From Prorocentrum cordatum (taxonomy: Eukaryota > Sar > Dinophyceae > Prorocentrales > Prorocentraceae), in assembly GCA_963575745.1 (NCBI GenBank), contig CAUYUJ010006319.1, positions 1 to 54,495 of the forward strand: 54,495 nucleotides of DNA, given 5' to 3'. Made by a program: the position numbers and the translations under genes. This document shows positions 26,870 to 36,854 of the stretch, piece by piece. How positions within the stretch are numbered: position 1 is the first letter of the stretch; the number at the start of each line of letters is the position of its first letter. The notes under the pieces were generated by a model, which was not told the DNA's origin, did not search any database, and was given only the letters and a program-made list of their open reading frames with translations.

Positions 26870-28817
26870 CGCTCTACACATCCTAACCCCTGAGAGCGGC
26901 AACGACGGTGTCGTTGCGCAGATCATGAGGTGGAGGGACGAGCTAGGACGATCCCACAACGGGACGATCGCAGCCGACTGGGTCACCACGAGAGTGCAAC
27001 TCCCCCGGGACGAGCTCCTGCGATACCAGGGACTCGAGATGCTCTTCCACCACGTCCTTCGCTGCAGAGCAGCGAGACCTACGAGCGGTGAAGACGGCAT
27101 ACGTGCCCCCCTGGATAACCTGCAGGCGGCAGCTCAAACCACCACACTGGCCCACCAGACGGCGTGCGTCTGGAGAACCCACGAGACAAGTGATTCAGTG
27201 CACACCCCAGTTCCCCCCAGGGCGATCTGCATAGCCCACCCCGTTGCCTCCGCAACAGCCGGAGCCATGGGACACAGAATGGGAATTTGCGGGACGGGGC
27301 TTCTTCTGATCTCCACTTCAGAAAGGATTGCCGCCCCCGTCTTGAGACACCTCCGGGACGAGCTTCCGCGTGTCTTTGGAGACGCTTCCTCCTCCACGGC
27401 GCTAGGACCGCGCCGCATCCTCCTGGAAGGGCCCTGGGATGGAGGACCCTCATTTGTGCGCCTTTCCGACCCCGAGGATGGCTTTCACCTAGGATGGAAC
27501 CTCGCGGACATGGGACAAACACGGCCTGAGGACGTCCTGCAAGCCGTAGAGGCCACGACCGGTCCTGGCACGGTCGAGCAGGTTTCCACCGTGTACGCCT
27601 GGTTCCCAGACGTCTCTGACTACAGATACATGACGCAAGTCCGCATACGCTTAGCTGCGGCCGACGCCATGGCGGCAGCCTTCGTGGGCTCCAGTTGTAT
27701 AGTGATCGGAGCCCAGACCGTCAGGATCTTCCCTGCCACACCGAGCAGGGACCCCATGCACAGAGCTGCTGCGACATCCAGGGAACTGCAAGAGCATGTG
27801 GACGCGCTGGCCAGTATCTCGGTCCGGCAAGCCCCCAGACGCGCCGTCCAACCCCAAGTCCTCGAGATCACCACTTTCGACAGGCACGGGACGCAGCTTG
27901 GAGAAATTCGCCCCCGCAGCATGCGCCCTGACGCTTGGCTCCCTGGACACAGCACGCTTCGGCTCTTCTCTGCCTCAGTTGGCTCGGCGAATGCTCAGCT
28001 ACTAACCAGACTCTGGCCACTCCCGGATGGCCCGGACGGCACCTCGCACCCAGCCAATACCAGAGCTGCCCCACCTGTCATCACGGGGGACTGGCTCCGA
28101 GAGAACGCTAGGGCGATGAGCAGGAGTGCGCCCAATACGGTACCTAGTGTGTCTCAGGAGAGTGGCCTACGGGACTACGAGACTGTCCTACAGCCTGGAG
28201 AATACCTGCTCGCTGCAATTGCAGCCGGTGGAGCCGTTGAGGTCACCACGAGCGGTGAGGCCGGTTTCCTTTTCACGTCGGTCCCCACCTGGGTGACGGT
28301 ACTCCTCCCTGCGGACGCGGACATTAGGGCAGCCACGAGGGGTGCCGACAGACCACAAGCCAGACTCAAACTTCAGCTCGCCGCGGGCCCCATTCACGTT
28401 GCGCGCCTGGATTCCGCCCCTGCAGCCACACCAACTCCCGCTTCCGTGGGGCTGAGGGTCAATGCTCCCTCCCAGCAGCCACTTCCTAGACGAACCTCGG
28501 CTTCCCTCAACCCACTCCCTGGACCCGCCAGGCCCACTCACTTTCCGGAACTCGCCGAGGTGCTAGCGAGCGCATGCAGGCCGCCCCCGGCCGAACTGGT
28601 GAGAGCCGACGAAGATGCAGTCCGCATCGCGCGGGCATGTTGGGTACATACGCCGCCGTGGTCCCGGAGCAAGTTGTCCATGACATGGCGCGTGGTGTCC
28701 AGCGCCGGATCGCCCTCGAAATCCGCAGGCAACTCGAGGGCCGGCCCATACAGAGGTACAACTGGGACATGTTCGCCGCAATCTGGACCCTGCAGTTGGC
28801 CAACCCGGGGAGCCTAG
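26835..28817 (+). CDS. Giant element, unknown protein segment
   Basis: Open for 660 codons, without an ATG at its start. The protein-like part runs from about 26865 to about 28640, after which the overlapping next frame looks more plausible. It is rich in globular-looking segments (ADWVTTRVQLPRDELLRYQG, QVSTVYAWFPDVSDYRYMTQ) and ends in a Pro/Ser-rich linker. VYAWFPDVSDYRYMTQVRIR, followed by an Ala-rich helix, could be an RRM-like fold, but this is a weak impression. No catalytic motif is seen. Confidence 0.5.
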   Translation: MCTGEGGAGTPDALHILTPESGNDGVVAQIMRWRDELGRSHNGTIAADWVTTRVQLPRDELLRYQGLEMLFHHVLRCRAARPTSGEDGIRAPLDNLQAAAQTTTLAHQTACVWRTHETSDSVHTPVPPRAICIAHPVASATAGAMGHRMGICGTGLLLISTSERIAAPVLRHLRDELPRVFGDASSSTALGPRRILLEGPWDGGPSFVRLSDPEDGFHLGWNLADMGQTRPEDVLQAVEATTGPGTVEQVSTVYAWFPDVSDYRYMTQVRIRLAAADAMAAAFVGSSCIVIGAQTVRIFPATPSRDPMHRAAATSRELQEHVDALASISVRQAPRRAVQPQVLEITTFDRHGTQLGEIRPRSMRPDAWLPGHSTLRLFSASVGSANAQLLTRLWPLPDGPDGTSHPANTRAAPPVITGDWLRENARAMSRSAPNTVPSVSQESGLRDYETVLQPGEYLLAAIAAGGAVEVTTSGEAGFLFTSVPTWVTVLLPADADIRAATRGADRPQARLKLQLAAGPIHVARLDSAPAATPTPASVGLRVNAPSQQPLPRRTSASLNPLPGPARPTHFPELAEVLASACRPPPAELVRADEDAVRIARACWVHTPPWSRSKLSMTWRVVSSAGSPSKSAGNSRAGPYRGTTGTCSPQSGPCSWPTRGA

Positions 28818-30655
28818 ACCGCGACCACGTCTGGCAGCTCATCCGAGAGCTTGGGATCCGAGAAGAGGTCACGAGACAGCTCCCTTCCACGCAGTGGCTC
28901 GCGCCTGAGCCTGACGACACCTACTCAGCCCACCAGCCCTGGCTCGAAGTCCCTGGATCCAGAGGTGCAGACGTCGACGCCACCACCGCGCTCTCTATCC
29001 CAGAAAACGTCACTAGTGCCTTGGACGCCCTGATCAACAGGCTGTCTAACCTACACTGGGAGGAGCGGCAGCGCCATGACCCCGGAAGAGTCACTCGGGG
29101 GCGGAGAGGAATCTCCCAGACCCCCAGAACCACTGGAGCGGGGGACAGACCAATGGACAACCCAGGTACGAGCCAACGCAGAAGCCGCAGCCGGGCGAAC
29201 AACGAGACGGACGTGGCAGGCATGCAAGCCGGTGATGCGAGACCACCTGCTGCGACAGGCTCTGGACCGCTAGCCACACCTGCAAGCCCTGGGCTCCCCA
29301 CTTCGGTGACATCACAGACATGCACAAGCCCCAGCGGAGGGGCTGACGACAGCCCTGCACTTACCGCGCAGGGAGTGCAACCTCAGACCCAGATGGCACC
29401 ACCCGAGCAAAGCACGGCAACACCCTCCGTGGCCAGACCGACCGGCGAAGGAGTGGCGGACAATGCCGCAATCCGGGTTGACAGCACCGGCCAATTCCCA
29501 CCCCGGGCGACTTCTGCGAACCCCGCGACACCCAGGGAGGGATCGGCACGGTCACTCGCCCCGGTCCGCGCCGCCACGCCGAGCCCGGGTGCAGGCGAAG
29601 GCCCCTCCACAGCCTGCAACTCTGCAGAAGCTGTGGGACGAGATAGCTCTGACCCCGCAGAACCTCCCGAGAGCCACAACGGCGTGAACACCCCTGGAAG
29701 CCTACGGACCTCTCAGGCTGAAGCAGATGCCAGCACGGAGCAACGCGCAACTGGGAGGGGGGGAGCCACGACCCTGGACAGCATAGAAGATGCTCGGTGT
29801 ACGCCCGCGGCCGCTAGCACTACGGGCACGGGGGGCGCAGCGGGCAGCGAGGACGCACCTCCACGGGCCCCCACGGATGCGGCGACAGTCCAGAGCAGGA
29901 GACCGCCGCCTGGCACGGTGCCTAGTACTTGCAACGACCCCCTGGGGCGAGGAGACACGCCGCGAATTGGGCCTGAGCTCCCCCCGTGCATGGACGCGGA
30001 CTGGAGGCGGGAATATGAAGTCATGGCGCGCACGCTCAGACTGGCACAGGCACATGCCTCTGACGGCACAGGCAACCCCCCCTCCGAGGACGAATGGAGC
30101 CAAGTTCTCAGCGTGATCGCGTGGGCCGCAGCGATACCCCAGCTGGACAAAACCGTTAGGGACCTTCACCAAGAACTTGGACTCGCTACGCGAATCCCAG
30201 ACGCCTTCAACGCCCATTGGAATACCCACCCACCTCCGGGCACGCGCAACCCCGCTGGCAGGAGGATACACTCACGCCAAGCGGCGCTGACTGCTGACGC
30301 GGCCTGCGCCCAACTGAGACAACTCGCAGGCAGTCCGGCCTCTCGCTCGGACAGCGCGTCGGCACCCGATGCCTTCTTTCAGAGCCTTACGCCTGCCATG
30401 CTCCGCACCATCCTGCGCGCGGGAGCGGGCGCCCCATTCACTGACGACAGGGACCAGGTCCTGAGCGAGACTGTAGAGGCCTCTCCAAGGAACCTACGCA
30501 GAACCGGGTGCCGGCACGCCCAGACCTGCACGTGCCCCGGCTGGGACTGCTGGGAGTACAGCCGACGGCGGGCTGACCAGGCGTGCCCGATACAGAAACA
30601 CGACCGGGCCGCGACCGGTAGAGCCCAGCACACAGTCTCGTGCTACCGCCGCTGA
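28574..30655 (+). CDS. Giant element, 693-residue protein with a C-terminal Cys/His cluster
   Basis: Starts at a real ATG (28574), although the first 20 residues overlap the preceding frame and may not be coding. The N-terminal helical part includes VVPEQVVHDMARGVQRRIAL and WDMFAAIWTLQ. A long Pro/Thr/Ala/Gly-rich linker (about 29090-29990) leads to a second helical part with WRREYEVMARTLRLAQAHAS and WSQVLSVIAWAA. The C-terminus carries CRHAQTCTCPGWDC, CPIQKH and HTVSC, a Cys/His cluster that could bind zinc. It ends TGA-TAG. The organisation, folded-disordered-folded-zinc, is gag-like, but no family is recognised. Confidence 0.6.
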   Translation: MQAAPGRTGESRRRCSPHRAGMLGTYAAVVPEQVVHDMARGVQRRIALEIRRQLEGRPIQRYNWDMFAAIWTLQLANPGSLDRDHVWQLIRELGIREEVTRQLPSTQWLAPEPDDTYSAHQPWLEVPGSRGADVDATTALSIPENVTSALDALINRLSNLHWEERQRHDPGRVTRGRRGISQTPRTTGAGDRPMDNPGTSQRRSRSRANNETDVAGMQAGDARPPAATGSGPLATPASPGLPTSVTSQTCTSPSGGADDSPALTAQGVQPQTQMAPPEQSTATPSVARPTGEGVADNAAIRVDSTGQFPPRATSANPATPREGSARSLAPVRAATPSPGAGEGPSTACNSAEAVGRDSSDPAEPPESHNGVNTPGSLRTSQAEADASTEQRATGRGGATTLDSIEDARCTPAAASTTGTGGAAGSEDAPPRAPTDAATVQSRRPPPGTVPSTCNDPLGRGDTPRIGPELPPCMDADWRREYEVMARTLRLAQAHASDGTGNPPSEDEWSQVLSVIAWAAAIPQLDKTVRDLHQELGLATRIPDAFNAHWNTHPPPGTRNPAGRRIHSRQAALTADAACAQLRQLAGSPASRSDSASAPDAFFQSLTPAMLRTILRAGAGAPFTDDRDQVLSETVEASPRNLRRTGCRHAQTCTCPGWDCWEYSRRRADQACPIQKHDRAATGRAQHTVSCYRR

Positions 30656-30699
30656 TAGAGCTCGTGGGAGTCCGGCGCACCAGCCCCCCTGAGGCAGGA

Positions 30700-31125
30700 A
30701 TGACGGCGCACGCAGGACCGCGCTACGCGGTGCGACCCGCCTCAGAGCTGCGGGCAACGCAGGCAGGGAAAGGTCCACCCGACCAGACAGCAGACCTCCC
30801 CACCCAAGAACTCTGGTCGACCTCTGGGAGCGCTCCCGTGCAGGAGAGGGCCCCCCCACCGGGGGCACAGGGAGAGGCGTCACAAGACGGGCGTCCCGAC
30901 CGGCGAGTGCGGAGGGCGCACGGATCCGCAGGCCGCGACCCCGTCCATCCGTTTTCTCACCAGACGAGCTCACGGCCGCCCCCCAGCCTGCCGATGTGCT
31001 TCAGCAGGTATGGGAGCGACACAGTGACGGACGAACTGGTCTCTCTCCAGTCGCACCTGCCGACACGACATTTGCTGCTTACCAGATTGCGGGCTTGGAC
31101 AACACACAGATCATCAGCACTCTAA
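30700..31125 (+). CDS. Giant element, linker segment before the methyltransferase domain
   Basis: ATG 30700 opens this frame. About 100 residues (to about 31000) are Pro/Arg/Gly-rich and disordered-looking, after which the next frame carries the recognisable protein. The distal part of the frame is probably a shadow. Confidence 0.4.
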   Translation: MTAHAGPRYAVRPASELRATQAGKGPPDQTADLPTQELWSTSGSAPVQERAPPPGAQGEASQDGRPDRRVRRAHGSAGRDPVHPFSHQTSSRPPPSLPMCFSRYGSDTVTDELVSLQSHLPTRHLLLTRLRAWTTHRSSAL

Positions 31126-32645
31126 AGACTCTCCAGCAGGACGGCCTTGCCTCCAGCGTTTCCCCCGACGGTACATGGGACATCGCGGGACACCTTAGGC
31201 TCCACCCAATCAGTGATCCCAGACATGGGGAAGACTGGGCGTACGACTTCACCCAGCAAACAAGGGCACGCATAGTCAACCCTCGACCCGGCCCGAGTGC
31301 CGCCGTGGGACTTAGTCTTCATCTCGTATCACTCTTCGATGAATGGAGTCTGGCGAGACTTGCGGTAGGCGACCTCTTAGCCAAAGTCGCCGCGATTTCT
31401 CGGTTCAGATCCTCCGCCTTCGTCGAGGTCAACGAGGAAGCGGCGGCTCGAGTTGAGAGGCGTTGGGACCGTGACAGCGCCATGCGCTTTGATGGAGGAC
31501 CCCCGCACGTGAGGTTAGGAGCTGATGTATGGGATCCATTGAGAGGAGACGACTGCCGAAGTCCCTGGACTGACCACCTCAGAACTTTGGATCCCGGAAG
31601 CCTACTTGTCATCACAGCGGGGCTCCCAGGTGCCAGCCTTTCTGCAGCCAGCCAACACGAGGGACTCGACGGACTTGCGGGTTCTCAGGCCGTGCCACTC
31701 CTATGGAGCACCGCTCGCAGGCTCCGCCCGGATGTTCGCGTCATAATATGCTGCGAATGCCCAGCCACCATCCTACAGGTGCACAAGCAGGCAATGTGCA
31801 CAGCACTGGGGGGAACTCCCCCCAGACTGGGCGGTCCGTATAGATGCTGCACCCACAGTTGCCAGCCCGAGGGATCGTTTGTGGTTCAGCAACTGCCCTC
31901 CCGCGGATGACCTCGTTACGTATCCCCGGCTCCCCAGTCCCTGGGAAAGGCGATGGACATACAGACCGGACGGACGCATCCCTCTCTGGACCCAGTCCAA
32001 GGCTCTCGCCAACGCCCCGGAGGCAATAGTTCCGTGCAGTTACCAGACACACCCCTCTGCCTTCTATAAAATGGGGATAGCAGCCACAGGTGGCTACTCC
32101 GCACCCTCGCCGACACCAGGAACGGCATCAAGAACATTCTTGAGGAGACTGGAGCCGAACGTAGCTTCCAGGGCTGCACGGAAGGACCGACGCTCGTCTG
32201 TCACGGAAGAGAGCGAGAGAGCCTAGCCAGCGAAGGAAAAGCGAGGGCCTGGGCAGGTTGGCTGCTGGCGCACGGTAGAGAGCACGGACTCAGAATCCCA
32301 TCTCCGGAGGAACGGGCCCGAGCAGTGGGCCTTGGGTCTCATTTTCGGTCCCTGGACATCAGAGGAAAGAAACTCGACGATGCCGTGGGGGCCCACCTTG
32401 ACCCAAGGTGTCTCCAACGCAGACTTGCGACCGCCATCCTGGAGTGGAGCAGGAACGAGAATATCTCCGGCCGTCAGCTCGACGCTCCGACAGAGGGCCA
32501 CATCTGGGCCGCATGGAGGCAGGCGCGCAGCTTCGCCGACAGAAACTGCCCTTGGGCGCCGCTCGCCGGGAATCCCTGTCCAGATGACATAGTCCGAGCC
32601 ATGCTGCAGCAACAGCTCCTTGATCAAGGGTTGCCGTTCCCCTAG
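30996..32645 (+). CDS. DNA cytosine-5 methyltransferase-like domain, DNMT3-type, catalytic Cys missing
   Basis: LVSLFDEWSLARL (about 31323) matches C5-MTase motif I, and FVEVNEEAAARVERRW (about 31419) motif II. LLVITAGLPGASLSAASQ (about 31602) is motif IV, but the PC catalytic pair reads PG: codon GGT at 31629-31631 where TGT or TGC is expected. CEC stands where ENV is usual. After a frame change at a G6/C6 pair (31808-31825), IDAAPTVASPRDRLWFSNCP matches the ID(A)..VS..R.R..W.N block. After a return to the first frame near 32070, PSPEERARAVGL and DDAVGAHLDP match motifs IX-X. The order and spacing are those of DNMT3. With neither Cys nor ENV it should be inactive. The frame ends at TAG 32643, yet coding appears to pass on into the endonuclease frame. 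Confidence 0.75.
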
Positions 32646-33376
32646 ACTCGCCTGAAGACCCAGCGACGCTTCATCTCGCCCTTGGGTCTCCCCCGCTCGC
32701 GAATCTCGTTCCGGGGGCGAGAACCAGAGCCTGGCAACTAGCCTGCTCATCCTTGAGCCGCGCCCTTGCCCTGCACAGTAATTATACCGTCCGGCGACCG
32801 CGATCCCTCTGGGCTTTCGTACATACCACCCCCTGGAGCAACCCCACCTGGGCGGATCTCTGCGGGGACCTCTCCCTTCGGGCCCTGATCGACGCCATCT
32901 CCAACACCACACAAGCTGGTTCGCTCAAAGTGGGCTGCTGGAACGCTAGGTACCTCAAAAGCACGACTGCTCATAAGAACATGATTAAACACGCCTTCTT
33001 AACGCAGATGACCACCAACGGTAGGATAGGACTCATACAGGAGACCCACTGGACGGAACACGAGGCGGCCGTCTGGTCCACCATGTTTCACGCCCGCACG
33101 CTTGTCACCTCTCCAGCCTACAGTGGACCAGCCGGGGGATGCGCCGGCGGAGTGGCGATTATCATTCCGCACGGCACTACACTCCTCCGGGCAGAAGACC
33201 TCGTCCCCGGATGCGCTGTAGCAGCCACCATCAGACGAGGTGACAGCACCTACCGCCTGGTCTCGGTGTACCTTCACCCTCCAGGAAAACCGAAACCATT
33301 GACGCCATCAGACAGGCCATCGAAAGGTGGGACGACACCCCTACATACTGGAGGGGGATGTCAACATCCAGCTTGA
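32646..33376 (+). CDS. APE-type endonuclease, first part
   Basis: This frame is open throughout. The endonuclease/exonuclease/phosphatase fold starts with LKVGCWNAR (Asn at 32942-32944), continues with IGLIQETHW (catalytic Glu 33041-33043), GGVAIIIPHGTTLL and STYRLVSVYLHPPG, and then passes to another frame near 33320, where GDVN, SQIDIVA and SDH follow. In LINEs this enzyme nicks the target DNA to prime reverse transcription. The last residues of this frame (to 33376) are out of register and not part of the domain. Confidence 0.85.
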
Positions 33377-35384
33377 CAATCCCAGGGACGGCGAAACAGA
33401 CGAGGCGGCGGCCCTCGCTGACCTGCTCTCGCTGACTGGTTCAAGCGTCTGCCACTGCGACGGCCCCACCAGGGTGGACGCTGACAATGAATCACAGATC
33501 GACATCGTTGCGTGCCCTTTTCGACAGCTCGGTGCCTACGGAGTCAGGAAGGCCTGGAAACCCTCAGTCTCCGACCACGCCATCCTGTACATGGAGCCAC
33601 AGGGCGCCCCCAGAACCCGCGGGGACAACACCATTCGTGCGGGCGACCTCCGCCTACTTCCAAGCGAGGCGCACGCTGAATTAAGGACTCTGTACTCCTT
33701 TCTCGAACGCACCTTCTTGTTGCCGGACGTCGATCTGACCGGCCTCCTACAACCCGCCGACTGGGTCCGCCCGGCCACCCCAGGTCAATTCCCAGCCAGC
33801 CACTGCGACAACGACGACGGCGAAGGAGAAAGAGAACAGGAACCCTCCACTCCGCCCCCGGCCCCTAACCCGGGTGATGACCACACCGTCCCGCTTCTGC
33901 CCGCCCTTCTCTCTCTTGGTCGCCACGCCTTGTCAGCTGCAATACAGGACCGGTGGAGGAAGTGGCGCAGAAGCAAAACCAACCGCTCGCCAGGGACCCT
34001 GCTCGCGGCAGCAGTAAGATCGGACTCCACGACGCGCCTGGCGGGGGCACTTGCTGCCTGGCTCGCTGAATACGAGTGGGACGGCAGCGACTTAACACCT
34101 CAACAGGCGGCCCTCTGGCTGCGAAGGTGGGACAATGACGCTGCGCAGAGACGCGCCGCCCGCCTCACTCCCGCGCAAAGGGGCCCCGGAGTTGAGCGCC
34201 CCGCTCTTGCCTCCCACTACCGGACGGGACGAGAAATCTTCGTCAGGACACATGCCATCCTCGGAGTACGCGACGAAGACGGAAGTTGGAAGGAGCGCAC
34301 GAAGGAAGTCGACGATGTCCTATGGCGGAGCCGAAGTCCGATCTGGCAAACCGCCCCCCCTCTCCCCCCTGCAGCGGACTGCATCCTAAACGAGTACTTC
34401 AGGCAAAAGGACACTGGGCATTTCCCACACTCTCCCAGCCCGCAGTGGGGCAGGATCGCCTCCCTCGTCCCGGGGCCTAGCGGCAGTGCCCCCGGTGTGG
34501 ACGGAGAGCCGTGCGAGCTGTATCATCCCGGAGCGCGCTTTGTTGCCGGTTTCCTCGCCGAGGCTTGGTACGCCGCGGCGCTGAACCCTGAGCTCCTGGA
34601 CCTGGTCCTTGGCCCCTCTGTTGACCTTCTGGTCTGGATCGGCAAGGAACCGGCCGCTGAGCTTCCCAACGACATGCGCCCCTTGCAGCTCCCCACTTGC
34701 CTACGAAGACTGCACGGAGCAACCATTGCCAACTGCCTCGGCCCCGTGATTGAGCCCAGGCTTAGCCCCAATCAAGCTGCCAAGCGCGGAGGGCAATGCG
34801 GTCCCAACATCACCACCGCCACCAACCACCTTACCCTGGATCCCGTCACCGACACCGAACCTGGGCCCTCGTGGGCCGCCCTGCTTGGCGCGCACCAAGA
34901 AGCTGTTGACCGGTATATACTGGATGCCGCACGGCACCTAGGCCCTGCCCCGAGCGCAGCTGTCCTCTTCTGTGACCAGAACAAAGCTTTCGAGCGCATA
35001 TCCTTGCAATGGATGGGGCAGCTGGCGAGGCGTTGGCAATTCCCGACCTGGCTCCTGCACTCCGTGGATTGCCTCGTCGGCAGCAGGAGTGTGCGCACCT
35101 GCAAAGGTAGGCACAAAAGCAGAATAAGGAAACTCTTGCGGTCCATCGGAATGGGAGGCACCGCCTCCCCGCTCGTCTGGTGCCTAGGTTACGACCCTCT
35201 CATCAGCGCCCTGGCAGACATCACCGGGGCGGACGATCCGACGTACGTGGATGATCTTGCCGCCCTATTGGGCGCCACCGCCCAATCACTACGTCGAAGC
35301 CCACCAGTGCAGGGGCATCGAAGCCCCATCCGGAATCAATATCAGGCAGCACCTGGACAATGCCCCTGTGGACTTCAGCGATGA
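33327..35384 (+). CDS. APE endonuclease C-terminal part plus reverse transcriptase
   Basis: GDVN (33354-33365), SQIDIVA (Asp 33501-33503) and SDH (33570-33578) complete the endonuclease active site. After a linker of about 250 residues comes the LINE-type reverse transcriptase: APGVDGEPCELYH, MRPLQLPTCLRRLHGATIAN with PRLSPNQ, FCDQNKAFERI (motif A Asp 34974-34976), GMGGTASPL (motif B, about 35148) and TYVDDLAALL (motif C, YVDD 35244-35255). The A and C aspartates are all present. After motif C the protein continues in another frame from about 35290, so this frame's last 30 residues are not real. One of the best-preserved parts of the element. Confidence 0.92.
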   Translation: MGRHPYILEGDVNIQLDNPRDGETDEAAALADLLSLTGSSVCHCDGPTRVDADNESQIDIVACPFRQLGAYGVRKAWKPSVSDHAILYMEPQGAPRTRGDNTIRAGDLRLLPSEAHAELRTLYSFLERTFLLPDVDLTGLLQPADWVRPATPGQFPASHCDNDDGEGEREQEPSTPPPAPNPGDDHTVPLLPALLSLGRHALSAAIQDRWRKWRRSKTNRSPGTLLAAAVRSDSTTRLAGALAAWLAEYEWDGSDLTPQQAALWLRRWDNDAAQRRAARLTPAQRGPGVERPALASHYRTGREIFVRTHAILGVRDEDGSWKERTKEVDDVLWRSRSPIWQTAPPLPPAADCILNEYFRQKDTGHFPHSPSPQWGRIASLVPGPSGSAPGVDGEPCELYHPGARFVAGFLAEAWYAAALNPELLDLVLGPSVDLLVWIGKEPAAELPNDMRPLQLPTCLRRLHGATIANCLGPVIEPRLSPNQAAKRGGQCGPNITTATNHLTLDPVTDTEPGPSWAALLGAHQEAVDRYILDAARHLGPAPSAAVLFCDQNKAFERISLQWMGQLARRWQFPTWLLHSVDCLVGSRSVRTCKGRHKSRIRKLLRSIGMGGTASPLVWCLGYDPLISALADITGADDPTYVDDLAALLGATAQSLRRSPPVQGHRSPIRNQYQAAPGQCPCGLQR

Positions 35385-36854
35385 TGGCACCACCATAACT
35401 GTTACAGGCCTGCCTGCTGGACTCATCCTGGAGATGATCAGGCGCGCAGCCGGCCCTAGAATTGCGATTCAGTGCACTCCCTGGAGCTGTGCAAATTTAA
35501 AACGGCCCTGGTCCCCGCCAGCAACCACGAGTGGTGGAGACGCACCATGGACTACACCCCTTTTGGCTCGTCCGCTGTCCGCTCTCAGTGGCCCTACCTC
35601 GGCGCCTGCGTCGTATCTCGGGCTGCCGAAGGGGAGAGCTTACCGCCCAGGGGTAAAATGACAAAAGGGCAACTCGACGCCCTCGTTGCCGGCACCTGGG
35701 GCAAACCTCTCCCCAAGCTGCAAGACCGGGCCATGGCCCTACACCTTGCAAGCATGTCTCCCACCAAAACCGCCCTTGCCTGGAACACCTACCTCATCGC
35801 GCTCATCCCGCACCCATCCCACTACTCCCTCCCTGACACCGTGCAAGAAAGGGCACTGCGGGCCCATCTGCGGGTCGCCCTCGGTCTCGCCTCCGCCTCC
35901 TGGATCCCAGACAACATTCTCACCGGCCTGGGCATCCGCTTCCAAGTCCCTGGCTGCCCCAAATGCCCGGTTGCCACCTCACGGGCGATTGCGGCCAGGG
36001 CGCACGCCCTTGATGACCTGTGGGGGCCCCTGCCGGCGAGGCACAAGGCAGGGAGAAGGTGGAACAAACTTGTTAAATGGGCACGGGAATTCACCCCTCG
36101 GGACGAGCCACGCAGGCCCGGCTCCAAAGTTCTGACCGACGCCAGGGCCGCCGACCTCTTCAATCGTGCTATGAGAGAGCCCCCTCGTTGCCGGGCTCGT
36201 TACTTTGGGCGCTTTGTATACGTTGCGGCATGGACGCAGCTCCACGGGCACGTTGTGAGCAGTTGGTTCTCCGCAACCAGCCACGAGCGTAGGTGGGCTC
36301 AAACAGACGGTGCGGAATGGTCCCTCCTTGGGCACTGTGCCTCCTTCACCGAGGCGCATCACGTCCTACGAGTCCTGGCCAATGGACTACCTGGGTCCGC
36401 GCGTAGACGAAGTGTTGCTGACAGGATCCCCCACCAATGCGGCTGCGGCAGGGCGGCCAAAAGAGTCTGGCTCACCGCTGGGCAACGGGATCGCGGACAG
36501 GCTTGGTGCGACTCGTGCCTCGGGCCCTGGACTGGAGAGGCCTCCCTCTGGCCCCTCCTTGGCGATGACGCGTTGCCCGAGGACTTGCGCCCACTTGCTG
36601 CAGAGAGAAGAAGGCAACTCGGCAACATCAGCGTTCCTATCCAGCAAGGACTCTACGGAGCCTGCCCTCTCTGCGGTCTAGGGGAAGCCACCACCGAGCA
36701 CGTGTGGGGCTGGTGTCCCGCCGCTGCCCTTGCCTGGGAAAAGGCTAGAGGCCCAGACCACCCCAGAGACCTTCCCGCCGCGATATGCTCCAGGGGTCAA
36801 CACCAAAGGCTTGCCTGCCGCCTTTTCACCAGATCTCCTTCAGATACCGCGTGA
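35290..36854 (+). CDS. RT thumb/connection region and zinc knuckle
   Basis: Coding from about 35290 to 35470 lies in one frame (NIRQHLDNAPVDF, ITVTGLPAGLILEMIRRAAG) and from about 35472 in another. WPYLGACVVSRAAEGESLPP, then ALAWNTYLIALIPHPSHYSL, correspond to the thumb and post-thumb of LINE reverse transcriptases. CGCG...WCDSC is a possible zinc site. ACPLCGLGEATTEHVWGWCP at 36660-36719 has the C-x2-C-x8-H-x4-C pattern of the zinc knuckle that follows RT in many LINEs and is needed for target or RNA binding. Confidence 0.75.
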
